A DNA stretch of 10,784 nucleotides. Source: Candidatus Rhabdochlamydia sp. Lineage in GTDB: Bacteria; Chlamydiota; Chlamydiia; Chlamydiales; Rhabdochlamydiaceae. Positions 1-7,897 of the stretch are shown here, piece by piece. The notes below the pieces were generated by a model, which was given only the letters and a program-made list of their open reading frames with translations, had not been told where the DNA came from and ran no database searches. The DNA lies in contig JASHWM010000179.1 of the NCBI GenBank assembly GCA_030044075.1, forward strand, positions 1 through 10,784, written 5' to 3'. Within the stretch, counting starts at the first letter, position 1. Each line of letters starts with the position of its first letter. Position numbers and translations under genes: made by a program.

Positions 1-1707
1 TACTTTGATGCCTGGCAGGCCTATGGCAACACGCTGCTCCTCCTTGGAGAAACCTATGGGGAGCACCACTACTTCATAGAGGCGGAGAAAGCTCTCTCCA
101 AAGCTATTTCGTTCATTAGCAAAGAGCCAAACGACGTCTTATCCGACCTCTATTCAAGCTATGCGACAACCTGTTTGTCGATCGCCCTACACTCAAATGA
201 GGGGATTGACTTTCAAAAAGCGGTCGCCTCCTTTCAAAAAGCTGCAGACATCGGGCTCTCACTCTCTTACGACTTTTGGATGGACTATGGAGTAGGCTGT
301 ACTAACCTCGGGGATCTGATCAACGACCCGAAGTTTTATCTCAAAGCAATGGACTGCTACAAACAAGCGATCGGTACCGATCCCCTTAAAGAAGAAGGAT
401 GGCACCTTCTTGGGCAATCGCTAGCCAAGCTTCATTTGATCACCCATGAGGACGACCATTTCGAACAGGCGAGCGACTGTTTTGCTGCCGCTGCGCGGCT
501 GCAACCGGAAAAAACAGAGATCTGGACCGATTGGGGAAAACTGTTTTCAGATTCTGCCAAACAAAACCAGGACACAAAAAAACTGGAGCTCGCCATTGAA
601 AAGTTCAAAAGAGCACTGACCACAAGCGCAAACGATCCCATAGTCCTTGCGCAGCTTGCTGAAAATATGGCGCTCCTTGGAGAAGCCAGAGAAAAGCTGG
701 AATGGATCTTCGAGGCGCAGAACTATGCTGCCGAAGCGCAAAAAAATGGGGACCACCTTCCAGAGTGCTGGCTTGCAGACGGACAATCCTATCTTTCCCT
801 TGGACGTTATTTCCAAGATATTGATTATTTCTATGAGGCAATGAGCAGGTTCCAGACAGGCCTCTCTTTAGACAGGACCTATCATGAGCTTTGGCACGCC
901 ATCGCAGTGACATCCGGTCTGATCGCCCTTGCAGAGGCGGACCATGAAATGGTCGCCAGGTCTTGCCGTTTTAGCATCAAGGCAATCAAGCTGAAGAAAT
1001 CAAGCCATTATGTGTACAGCCTCGGTCTTTTCCTTTCTAAATTTGGCGAGATCACACACGAAAAAAACTACCTTGAGCAAGCGGTCTATTATCTGGAGCA
1101 AGCATTGGACATGCAAAAAAATGTCCTGACCCTCCATCCTGATTGGGTATTTCAATATGCCCTAACTTTAGACCTCATTGGCGATTTTTACGAAGAAGAA
1201 CACTTCTACACAAAAGCGATCGACCTCTTGCTCCATATCCTGATCCTCCACCCCGAGTTCCAAGGTTTGCACCACCGACTGGCCTTGGCGTATTCGCACC
1301 TTGGCGACCTCCAAGGAGAAACAGACCCTCTTCATCGAGCTCACCAGCACTATCGCATCGCATTAAAAAAAGAAGAGGAGAGCGATGTCGTCCTGATTGA
1401 TTGGGGGACCACCTTGATCAACCTTGCCAGGCTCTCCAGTGATTCGAGCGAATCTGAGCAGGCCTATCGCGAAGCGGAACATAAACTGACCCAGTCCGCA
1501 AAACTTGGCAATACGCAAAGCTACTATCCGCTTGCTTGCCTTTTCTCATTAAAAAAAGAGTATGACAAATCGATGTTCTTCTTGAAAAAATCTCATGAGG
1601 CCGAAGCTCTTCCTCCCCAAGAGGACCTTTTGCAGGATGATTGGATCGAAGGACTTCGCATGACAACTGCTTTTAGAGAGTTTTTCGAACAAATAGCTAA
1701 AAAGTGA
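1..1707 (+). CDS. TPR-repeat protein, N-terminus outside window
   Basis: The reading frame is open from base 1 to the TGA at 1705-1707, giving 568 visible residues, so the true start lies upstream. A TTG at 175 is only an internal codon. The protein is a run of helical repeats of the tetratricopeptide type: a Trp/Tyr-Gly helix (for example W93..YG97), a short acidic turn, then an aromatic-x-x-Ala helix (Y24..A28, F71..A74, F112..A116, F154..A157, visible numbering) ending in Ala-x-x-x-x-P. The spacing of these alanines is 46, 42 and 41 residues, longer than the canonical 34. The C-terminus (DDWIEGLR..FREFF) resembles the usual capping end of TPR proteins. No signal peptide or membrane segment is visible in this part. 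TPR arrays bind other proteins; the partner is unknown. It precedes yidC on the same strand by 81 bp and probably has its own promoter. Confidence 0.85.
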   Translation, partial: YFDAWQAYGNTLLLLGETYGEHHYFIEAEKALSKAISFISKEPNDVLSDLYSSYATTCLSIALHSNEGIDFQKAVASFQKAADIGLSLSYDFWMDYGVGCTNLGDLINDPKFYLKAMDCYKQAIGTDPLKEEGWHLLGQSLAKLHLITHEDDHFEQASDCFAAAARLQPEKTEIWTDWGKLFSDSAKQNQDTKKLELAIEKFKRALTTSANDPIVLAQLAENMALLGEAREKLEWIFEAQNYAAEAQKNGDHLPECWLADGQSYLSLGRYFQDIDYFYEAMSRFQTGLSLDRTYHELWHAIAVTSGLIALAEADHEMVARSCRFSIKAIKLKKSSHYVYSLGLFLSKFGEITHEKNYLEQAVYYLEQALDMQKNVLTLHPDWVFQYALTLDLIGDFYEEEHFYTKAIDLLLHILILHPEFQGLHHRLALAYSHLGDLQGETDPLHRAHQHYRIALKKEEESDVVLIDWGTTLINLARLSSDSSESEQAYREAEHKLTQSAKLGNTQSYYPLACLFSLKKEYDKSMFFLKKSHEAEALPPQEDLLQDDWIEGLRMTTAFREFFEQIAKK

Positions 1708-1788
1708 ATTGAAGAAAAGAAAAGTAGAGATGGTTTATTTCTATTTCTGCTATATTCAAGCGTTTAGAAAATATCTACAGGCTCATTT
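1708..1788 (+). promoter_or_regulatory. candidate yidC promoter region
   Basis: This 81-bp AT-rich gap separates the TPR gene from yidC. A TATATT hexamer at 1751-1756 matches five of six bases of a sigma-70-type -10 box and would give a leader of roughly 25 nt. No convincing -35 hexamer lies 16-18 bp upstream, which is common for chlamydial sigma-66 promoters. A weak ribosome binding site (CAGG) lies seven bases before the ATG at 1789. No clear terminator for the TPR gene is visible. Confidence 0.3.
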
Positions 1789-3702
1789 ATGGATAAACGC
1801 TCGCTCATTTTTGTATTTGGGTTAACAATCGTTCTATTTTTAGTTCAGAACTGGTTTTCATCTAGCTCCGCTCCCGTTCCAACTAAGACTGTAGTCGAAC
1901 AGACGCAAGAAAAAGACACAGCTACCCTGTATCAAAATGAGCTTCAGGCAAATCTTCCGCAAACCCCGCAGGGACAAGAACAGTTTTACGTTCTAGAAAA
2001 CGACTATATCCAAATTGTATTTTCAAATTTTGGCGGATCGATCGCGGAGATCAACCTCCCTTTCCACGGAAAAGGAAACTCCCTCAGTGTCGTCCATGAG
2101 ATTGAAGCTGACAAGAGCGTTGAGAAATATAGCCCTGAGAACGACTACTTCCCCTTGCTCCCTTACTACCGCATCAACCCGTCAAATCCAAAAGAAGTTG
2201 AAAAAGTGGAAGAGCGCTCTTTTGGAGGATACTATCCCCTTCTTCGCAGGAGCATTGTGGGCACTGGCAGAGAAAGGAAGGTCCTTCGCCTTGCTCCTCA
2301 ATATTACGCCCTCAGCATCATCTCTCAAGACCCGGAGACTGCAAAACTCGTCTATAAGGTAAAACGTTTTGAAAAAAACCTGATCGAGTTTGAAGCATCC
2401 GATTCCCACCGCAAGTTCACCAAGACGTTCACCCTTCCCCAAAATGCCGAGGAAGCCCCTTATTGCTATGATGTTTCCATCAAGGTCGATGGAGACACTC
2501 GCGGCCTGTGGCTGACAACAGGCATTCCTGAAGTGGAACTGATCTCCGGAAACGCATCCCCTTCATTAAAATATAGCATAAGAAAGGGAAGCAAGACTGT
2601 TGTCGAACAAGTCGACCTTCCAAAGACTTCTTCCACCTTTAGCTCTATTGCGCCTGACTGGATCTGCAATTCTAACGGCTTTTTTGGTATTATCCTCAAT
2701 CCCCTCACTGAGATAAATGCAGGGTTTAGCGCATTTCATCTTCCCGGGACCACCATTCCGACAAGGCTTTCGCTGATCGATCCAGACTACGACCTTTATC
2801 CTGCCGAAAAATATCCAGGGTATGAGCTCCAGCTTCCTTTGCGCTCGAGCAGCCAGAAAATGGACTTCCGTATTTTCGCAGGGCCATTTGATGATGATAT
2901 CCTAAGACGTGTCGACGCGACCTATACCGACCCCATTACAGGGTACAGCCCCAACTACGTAGCCTGCCAAACATTCCACGGATGGTTCTCGTTTATTTCA
3001 GAGCCTTTTGCAAACTTTCTTTTCTTTTTGATGAAGTTCTTCCATAAGATCACGTACTCCTGGGGAATTTCTATTATTTTACTCACCCTCGCACTCAGGA
3101 TCATGCTGTATCCGCTCAACAACTGGTCGATCAAGTCGATGCTCGGAATGCAAGCGATTGCTCCGCAGGTTACCGCGATCCAGGAAAGACACAAGAAAGA
3201 CCCCAAAAAGGCGCAACTGGAGATCATGAACCTTTATAAAGAAAAGGGAGTCAACCCATTGACGGGATGTTTCCCCCTCTTGATCCAGATGCCTTTTTTG
3301 ATCGGGATGTTTGATCTGCTCAAATCGACGTTTGAGCTTCGAGGCGTCTCTTTTATCCCGGGATGGATCGACAACCTGACGGCACCTGATGTTGTGTTCA
3401 GCTGGAACTACCCTCTTTTCTTCTTCGGAACAGAGTTCCACCTCCTTCCGATCCTTCTTGGCGCTGTCATGTTCATCCAGCAGAAATACAGCTCTACCGC
3501 CCCGAAAGATAAGAACCTGCTCACCGACCAGCAAAAGCAGCAGCGCACAATGGGCAACGTCATGACGGTCGTGTTCACAGTAATGTTCTATCATTTTCCT
3601 TCGGGATTGAATATTTATTGGCTTTCTTCCATGCTCCTGGGTATCTTGCAGCAATGGTGGACGATGAAAAAATTTAAAGCAAAAGAAGCGGTGTCCAAAT
3701 AG
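1789..3702 (+). CDS. yidC: YidC membrane protein insertase
   Basis: This 637-residue protein is the YidC/Oxa1 insertase that places proteins into the inner membrane, alone or with SecYEG. The N-terminus has one membrane segment (about residues 5-22), followed by a large periplasmic domain (about 30-400) as in Gram-negative YidC. The conserved insertase core starts near residue 405. It holds the groove arginine R437 in ALRIMLYPL, the cytoplasmic helical hairpin (QAIAPQV..IQERHKKDPKK), the block KGVNPLTGCFPLLIQMPF, and the late segment FYHFPSGLNIYWLSSM before a basic tail. All match E. coli YidC, where the equivalent arginine is R366. The length is somewhat above the usual 540-600. dnaA starts 12 bp downstream, so the two are probably cotranscribed. 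Chlamydial genomes keep yidC next to dnaA (CT251-CT250 from memory), which supports both the identity and the lineage. Confidence 0.97.
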   Translation: MDKRSLIFVFGLTIVLFLVQNWFSSSSAPVPTKTVVEQTQEKDTATLYQNELQANLPQTPQGQEQFYVLENDYIQIVFSNFGGSIAEINLPFHGKGNSLSVVHEIEADKSVEKYSPENDYFPLLPYYRINPSNPKEVEKVEERSFGGYYPLLRRSIVGTGRERKVLRLAPQYYALSIISQDPETAKLVYKVKRFEKNLIEFEASDSHRKFTKTFTLPQNAEEAPYCYDVSIKVDGDTRGLWLTTGIPEVELISGNASPSLKYSIRKGSKTVVEQVDLPKTSSTFSSIAPDWICNSNGFFGIILNPLTEINAGFSAFHLPGTTIPTRLSLIDPDYDLYPAEKYPGYELQLPLRSSSQKMDFRIFAGPFDDDILRRVDATYTDPITGYSPNYVACQTFHGWFSFISEPFANFLFFLMKFFHKITYSWGISIILLTLALRIMLYPLNNWSIKSMLGMQAIAPQVTAIQERHKKDPKKAQLEIMNLYKEKGVNPLTGCFPLLIQMPFLIGMFDLLKSTFELRGVSFIPGWIDNLTAPDVVFSWNYPLFFFGTEFHLLPILLGAVMFIQQKYSSTAPKDKNLLTDQQKQQRTMGNVMTVVFTVMFYHFPSGLNIYWLSSMLLGILQQWWTMKKFKAKEAVSK

Positions 3703-3714
3703 GGATGTAATCAA

Positions 3715-5088
3715 ATGCAAGCATGGGAAGAGTTTCTCAAACTTCAAGAAAAGCAGCTCGGCGGCGAGACTGTTAAAAAGTGGCTCCATCCTTTAAAAAT
3801 CGTTCATTTCGATGCTTGCAACCTTTATCTGGAAGCAGAAAACTCCTTTCAGGCTGTCTGGTTCGAAGAGCATATGAGGCCGAAGGTCCTGGAAGGGTTT
3901 TATAATAATAACAACCACCATATCAAAGTCCACATCTCCGTCAACGATCCGTCAGCATTCCATGAAGAAGAAACAAAACAATCTCCTCCCGCTCCTCAAA
4001 AAGCTGCCCTGACCTCCGACTATCTCGACCCTTGGGCCAGCCTGGATAACTTTATCGCCTCGGAAAAAAACAAGGTCCCCTTTCAGCTCCTCTGCCAGCT
4101 AGCGGGATACGACCCCTCCACACAAGCGATTGGTCCTAAAACTGTAGAGATGGGCACTTTCAACCCGATCTATTTGTATGGCTCTTCCGGCAGCGGAAAA
4201 ACCCATCTGGTCATGGCTGTCGCCAACCTGCTGCTCAAACAAAACTACAAGGTCATGTTTGTCCGCTCCGAAACGTTCACCGAACATGTGGTCAGCGCCA
4301 TCCGGAGCGGCAACATGCAAAATTTCAGGGCTGCCTACCGCCATGTCGATGTGCTCATTATCGACGATGTCCATCTCCTTGCAAAAAGGGCCGCAACGCA
4401 GGAAGAGTTCTTCCATACGTTCAATACGCTCCATACCCAAGGCAAACAGATCATCCTGACAGCGAACGCACTCCCGCAAGTTCTTTCCTCCATAGAGCCG
4501 AGATTGATCAGCCGATTTGAATGGGGCATCACATTATGTCTGGAAAAGCTGCCTCCTTTGGAACTGAAGTCTTTGCTCAAAAGAAAAAGTGAATTTTTAA
4601 AGTTTCCCATCGATGAACCTGTGGCGGAATTTCTTATTAAAAACTTCCCAAGCGGGACAAAGGCGCTTTCAAGGGCCCTAGAAAACCTTGTGCTGCAAAG
4701 CCACCTGGACAAAAGGCAGATCAGGAAGCCCACAATATTTTCTGATACAAGGCTTGCGGAATCCTATCTGATCCCCCTCCTTGAAGAAGAGCGAAGAACA
4801 GCCCTGACACCCAATAAAATTTTGCGGGTTGTTGCCGAATACTATGGGATCCGCATGGAAGATATTCTTGGAAAATCACAAACCCATGAATATACCCTCC
4901 CCAGGCAGATTTCCATGTACCTTTGCAGAGAAAAACTAAAGATGCCCTATATGAAAATAGGGGATTTTTTTGACAGGGACCACTCTACCGTGATGTCAAG
5001 CGTTAAACAGATCCAAAAGAGAGTTGAAGACCAAGACAAGGAAATCGGCGGGGTTGCAGCTGAAATGGTCCGAAGGTTGGATAATTAA
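3715..5088 (+). CDS. dnaA: DnaA-family replication initiator (yidC-linked chlamydial copy)
   Basis: This 457-residue protein has the full DnaA layout. Domain I covers about residues 1-80 (W4, then KKWLHPL). A short linker rich in Pro, Glu and Gln runs to about 105. The AAA+ domain III has Walker A GSSGSGKTH (K162), Walker B LIIDDVHLL (D217, D218) and the RLISRFEWG box with R263 and R267. Domain IV carries the DNA-binding signature DRDHSTVMSS (residues 420-429). It should bind ATP and DnaA boxes to open the origin. Before the signature the protein has FFDRDH where typical DnaA has AFGGRDH, so this loop is one residue shorter. Chlamydiae generally encode two DnaA proteins, and this corresponds to the copy beside yidC; which one drives origin firing cannot be told here. 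Its Shine-Dalgarno-like AGGGA overlaps the yidC stop, suggesting translational coupling. Confidence 0.95.
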   Translation: MQAWEEFLKLQEKQLGGETVKKWLHPLKIVHFDACNLYLEAENSFQAVWFEEHMRPKVLEGFYNNNNHHIKVHISVNDPSAFHEEETKQSPPAPQKAALTSDYLDPWASLDNFIASEKNKVPFQLLCQLAGYDPSTQAIGPKTVEMGTFNPIYLYGSSGSGKTHLVMAVANLLLKQNYKVMFVRSETFTEHVVSAIRSGNMQNFRAAYRHVDVLIIDDVHLLAKRAATQEEFFHTFNTLHTQGKQIILTANALPQVLSSIEPRLISRFEWGITLCLEKLPPLELKSLLKRKSEFLKFPIDEPVAEFLIKNFPSGTKALSRALENLVLQSHLDKRQIRKPTIFSDTRLAESYLIPLLEEERRTALTPNKILRVVAEYYGIRMEDILGKSQTHEYTLPRQISMYLCREKLKMPYMKIGDFFDRDHSTVMSSVKQIQKRVEDQDKEIGGVAAEMVRRLDN

Positions 5089-5091
5089 TCT

Positions 5092-5113
5092 GCGCAGTTT
5101 TGAAAAACTGCGC
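5092..5113. terminator. perfect inverted repeat between convergent dnaA and slc1-like gene
   Basis: Two 10-base arms (GCGCAGTTTT and AAAACTGCGC) are separated by GA, with no mismatch. The palindrome begins four bases after the dnaA stop codon. It lies 28 bp from the end of the minus-strand gene. The GC-rich stem base followed by TTTC on the plus strand fits a short intrinsic terminator for dnaA, and the A/T arms would supply a U-run in either direction. It probably acts bidirectionally. The U-tract after the stem is weak, so efficiency is uncertain. Confidence 0.6.
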
Positions 5114-5140
5114 TTTCAGAAAAATTACGAGAAACTACAA

Positions 5141-5647
5141 TTAAATCTTAATGAAGCGCTCGCCGCCAGGCCCTGGTTTTGTTGGAGGAGCTTTTGGAGG
5201 CGCCATTGTTTCTTTAGGCACTTCACGTCCCTCTACGATGGACTTTGCACGTTCTCTCCATTTTTCGACAGCTTCGACAAAAAGAGGAGCAAAACGGCTT
5301 AATGCAGACGCATCAGTTCCAATTCCCATTTCGAGGACGCAATGCATGAGGATGAGCTCTTCGTTCACAGCAACGCCGATTCCGCCGCCAGCCATTTGAC
5401 CGCCAAGCATGGAACCTTCCAATAGATTTTCATAAAGCTTCAGACGGATCTTATCGTCCTTAGGAAGGCCGTCCAAGATCGGGGAATAAAGATACAAACG
5501 ATCAGAGTTCGGCTCATAAGTCAGATGGAGGGAAAAGGTATTGTCAATACCCAAAATACAGGTATAGTTTTCATCGAATTTTAATCCTTCGAGGTTGAGC
5601 TGCTTACCAAACTCCTTTAGGTTAGCCTTTGCGTTCTCCAATGACAT
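5141..5647 (-). CDS. slc1: Slc1-like type III secretion chaperone
   Basis: This 168-residue protein resembles the chlamydial SycE/CesT-type chaperone Slc1 (CT043), which binds early effectors such as Tarp in the cytoplasm and hands them to the type III secretion machine. Recognisable blocks are NYTCILGID near residue 30, FSLHLTYEPNSDRLYLYSP, then LYENLLEGSMLGGQMAGGG, and EELILMHCVLEM. The order and length match the C. trachomatis protein as I remember it (about 167 residues). The C-terminus, like that protein's, turns into a Pro/Gly-rich tail (APPKAPPTKPGPGG). The start is well supported: AAGGAGA (plus-strand 5655-5661) lies seven bases before the ATG. It converges on dnaA across the hairpin at 5092-5113 and is divergent from glgX. 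Substrates in this organism are unknown. Confidence 0.9.
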   Translation of the reverse strand: MSLENAKANLKEFGKQLNLEGLKFDENYTCILGIDNTFSLHLTYEPNSDRLYLYSPILDGLPKDDKIRLKLYENLLEGSMLGGQMAGGGIGVAVNEELILMHCVLEMGIGTDASALSRFAPLFVEAVEKWRERAKSIVEGREVPKETMAPPKAPPTKPGPGGERFIKI

Positions 5648-5718
5648 GAAATGTTCTCCTTTATCTGTAGTAATGTTTAGTTTTTAGGGGCGATAAACAA
5701 CAGGTCCTTTAAAAATTT

Positions 5719-5747
5719 ATTGTAAGTTTCCCAATCATTTCCAATAA
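5719..5747 (-). promoter_or_regulatory. candidate promoter of the slc1-like gene
   Basis: Read on the minus strand, TACAAT (plus 5719-5724) matches five of six bases of a -10 box. It lies 17 bp from TTATTG (plus 5742-5747), a weak -35 with three matches. Transcription would start near 5712, leaving about 65 nt of leader before the ATG. This is a pattern match in AT-rich DNA and has no independent support. Confidence 0.3.
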
Positions 5748-5849
5748 TAGCAACAAAAATGTGAACTGAGACTTAGGGCTGCCTGGTTTTTCGCTTAAGT
5801 AAGTTCATTATTTTTTACTGATAGCTTTTAATTTTCAACGAAAAAGCAC
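5748..5849 (+). promoter_or_regulatory. glgX side of divergent intergenic region
   Basis: This half of the 202-bp region between the divergent slc1-like gene and glgX must hold the glgX promoter unless transcription comes from further away. The best -10 candidate is TAATTT at 5829-5834 with TTCATT 18 bp upstream, both weak. It would leave a leader of only about nine bases. No Shine-Dalgarno sequence precedes the glgX ATG; the bases there are CGAAAAAGCAC. No small ORF or hairpin of note is visible. Confidence 0.25.
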
Positions 5850-7832
5850 ATGAAAAAAGAAAAAAAAGCCTCTTATATCATTGAAAAAGGGTCCTCTTTT
5901 CCCCTTGGAGCAACCCTAAATAAACACGGGATCAATTTTTCCATTTTTTCCGACACAGCAAAAGAAGTGTCCCTCTGCCTATTTTCTCCCGACACCCTCT
6001 CTCTGATCGAGACGGTCCCCCTCGACCCGACAAACAACCGCACAGGGTACATTTGGCATATCTTCATCAAAGACCTCCCAGAAGACTTCGCTTACGGCTA
6101 TGTAGTGGACGGCAAACTGTTGCACGACCCCTATGCAAAGGCGATCACAACGGGCAGCACTTGGGGGAAAAAGAGCGATAAAATTTTGGGCCATCTGGTC
6201 TTTGACGCGCCTTTTGACTGGGAGAACGACACCTTCCCAAACATCCCACTAAAAAATTTAATCATCTATGAGATGCATCCGAGGGCTTTTACCCAGGACT
6301 CTTCCGTGAAACATCCTGGCACTTTCCTAGGCGTCATCGAAAAAATCCCCCATTTAAAAAAACTGGGCGTCAATGCGATCGAGCTGCTTCCCATATTCGA
6401 GTTCGATGAGTGCGAGAACAAGAACATCAATCCCATCAGTAAAGAGCGCCTTTACAATTTCTGGGGATATTCAACGATCAACTTTTTTGCCCCTATGCAC
6501 CGGTATGCGACCTCAGCAAAAAAACACGCGGCGATCTTGGAATGCAAAACGATGATCAAGGAACTCCACAAAGCTGGGATCGAGGTGATCCTTGACGTCG
6601 TCTTCAACCATACGGCGGAAGGAAATGAAAACGGCCCTTTTTATTCTTTTAAAGGCCTTGGAAAAAAAGCCTATTACCACATCGATGAAAAGGGGGAATA
6701 TAAAAATTTTTCCGGATGCGGCAATTCCATGAACTGCAACCATCCCGTGACCGCCAAGCTTATCCTCGACTCTCTTCGCTACTGGGTCGATGAAATGCAC
6801 GTGGACGGCTTCCGCTTCGACCTTGCCTCTATCTTGACAAGGGACCAAATGGGCAACCCGTCTGCCGATCCTTTTCTAATCCAGGCGATCACTGAAGATC
6901 CTGTGCTTGCCCATACCAAGCTCATCGCAGAGGCTTGGGATGCAGGGGGGCTCTACCAGGTCGGTTCTTTTCCCCACTACGAGAGATGGGCAGAATGGAA
7001 TGGGAAATACCGCGACAGCGTACGCAGGTTCATTAAAGGGACCGACGGCACCGTCGGCGATTTTTGCCAGGCAATTTGCGGATCTGAAGAGCTCTATGGC
7101 AAAAGCCGCCAGCCCTGCCATAGCATCAACTTTATTACCTGCCATGACGGTTTTACCCTCTATGACCTCGTTGCTTATCAAGACAAGCACAACCTCGCCA
7201 ATGCCGAGAATAACCAGGACGGGAGCAACGACAACCAGAACTGGAACTGCGGCGCGGAAGGGCCGACAGACAATCCGGAAATCATCGAGCTGAGGGAAAG
7301 ACAGATGAGAAACTTTCTCCTCGCCCTGATGATCTCGATCGGGACGCCGATGATCAACATGGGCGATGAATACCAGCATTCAAGGCTTGGGAACAACAAC
7401 GCATGGTGCCAGGACAATCATTTAAACTGGTTCCTCTGGAATAAACTGGAAGACCAAAAAGATTTTTTTGTTTTCCTCCAAAACCTTACCAACTTCCGCA
7501 AGAAAACGTCTTTTTTCCAAAGGGACACTTTTCTTTCCCCTCAGGATATCACTTGGCATGGCCACAAACCTGAGAAGCCCGACTGGAGCCCTAAGAACCG
7601 CTTTGTCGCGTATTCGCTGCATGAGACTAAAGGGCACCACGACCTTTATATCGTCTTCAATGCCGACTACAAAGATGCCAAAGTACTCCTTCCTACCCCC
7701 GGCCCCAAAAAACAGTGGCATTGCATCATAGACACTTCAAAGAAGCCCTACTTTATGGAAAAACCATCGCCTTTGCCTGCAATGGAGCTCGTGATCCCTC
7801 CCTACAGCGCGTATGTAGCACAGGCCCCTTGA
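5850..7832 (+). CDS. glgX: GlgX-type glycogen debranching enzyme (isoamylase family, GH13)
   Basis: This 660-residue enzyme hydrolyses alpha-1,6 branches of glycogen or limit dextrin, supplying linear glucans for phosphorylase and maltodextrin enzymes. An N-terminal beta-sandwich (about 15-110, GATLNKHGINFSIFS) precedes the GH13 barrel. The catalytic set is complete: region I DVVFNHT, nucleophile D324 in GFRFDLAS, acid/base E361 in LIAEAWD, and D433 in TCHDGFT. The segment NNQDGSNDNQNWNCG and the length (E. coli GlgX is 657) support GlgX/isoamylase over branching enzyme. In C. trachomatis glgX (CT042) also lies beside slc1 (CT043). The upstream frame closes at TAA 5829-5831, so the ATG at 5850 is the only sensible start, though it lacks a Shine-Dalgarno. 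The first codons contain an A8 run (5860-5867). Chlamydial GlgX has been reported as a type III substrate; whether this one is secreted is unknown. Confidence 0.95.
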   Translation: MKKEKKASYIIEKGSSFPLGATLNKHGINFSIFSDTAKEVSLCLFSPDTLSLIETVPLDPTNNRTGYIWHIFIKDLPEDFAYGYVVDGKLLHDPYAKAITTGSTWGKKSDKILGHLVFDAPFDWENDTFPNIPLKNLIIYEMHPRAFTQDSSVKHPGTFLGVIEKIPHLKKLGVNAIELLPIFEFDECENKNINPISKERLYNFWGYSTINFFAPMHRYATSAKKHAAILECKTMIKELHKAGIEVILDVVFNHTAEGNENGPFYSFKGLGKKAYYHIDEKGEYKNFSGCGNSMNCNHPVTAKLILDSLRYWVDEMHVDGFRFDLASILTRDQMGNPSADPFLIQAITEDPVLAHTKLIAEAWDAGGLYQVGSFPHYERWAEWNGKYRDSVRRFIKGTDGTVGDFCQAICGSEELYGKSRQPCHSINFITCHDGFTLYDLVAYQDKHNLANAENNQDGSNDNQNWNCGAEGPTDNPEIIELRERQMRNFLLALMISIGTPMINMGDEYQHSRLGNNNAWCQDNHLNWFLWNKLEDQKDFFVFLQNLTNFRKKTSFFQRDTFLSPQDITWHGHKPEKPDWSPKNRFVAYSLHETKGHHDLYIVFNADYKDAKVLLPTPGPKKQWHCIIDTSKKPYFMEKPSPLPAMELVIPPYSAYVAQAP

Positions 7833-7848
7833 AAAAGTGATTCCGATA

Positions 7849-7877
7849 AAGGGAGGAATGTGGTAGCTTTTTCCCTT
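7849..7877 (+). other. imperfect hairpin between glgX and the CPBP protease gene
   Basis: A 10-bp stem (AAGGGAGGAA with TTTTTCCCTT, eight Watson-Crick and two G-U pairs) surrounds a nine-base loop, starting 17 bases after the glgX stop. No U-run follows, so it is not a standard intrinsic terminator. It may mark a 3' end or processing site of the glgX message, or be chance. It sits just upstream of the candidate -10 box for the next gene. Confidence 0.3.
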
Positions 7878-7885
7878 AAGGCTAC

Positions 7886-7891
7886 TATAGT
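7886..7891 (+). promoter_or_regulatory. candidate -10 box for the CPBP-serpin-PP2C group
   Basis: TATAGT matches five of six bases of the -10 consensus, but no good -35 is found 16-18 bp upstream. With the usual spacing, transcription would begin at about 7898, which is the A of the CPBP ATG. There is no purine-rich ribosome binding site in the bases before that ATG, so a leaderless message is possible. Confidence 0.3.
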
Positions 7892-7897
7892 CGCACT

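Noticed and set aside
175..177. TTG as start codon of the TPR gene
   Set aside because: The same frame is open and repeat-like back to base 1, so the gene starts outside the window.
3703..3714. Replication origin or DnaA-box cluster next to dnaA
   Set aside because: The gap is only 12 bp, and I found no TTATNCACA-like sites in the intergenic regions around yidC and dnaA.
3079..3789. Long minus-strand ORF of 236 codons antisense to the end of yidC and the start of dnaA
   Set aside because: It lies opposite strongly conserved coding sequence, is rich in Arg, His and Leu as expected of a shadow frame, resembles no family and crosses the boundary of two certain genes.
6876..7379. Minus-strand ORF of 167 codons inside glgX
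   Set aside because: It is antisense to the catalytic barrel of GlgX and has no recognisable domain.
7851..7866. Leader mini-ORF: GGGAGG followed by ATG TGG TAG
   Set aside because: The spacing from the purine run to the ATG is about one base, too short for initiation, and the ORF encodes only two residues.
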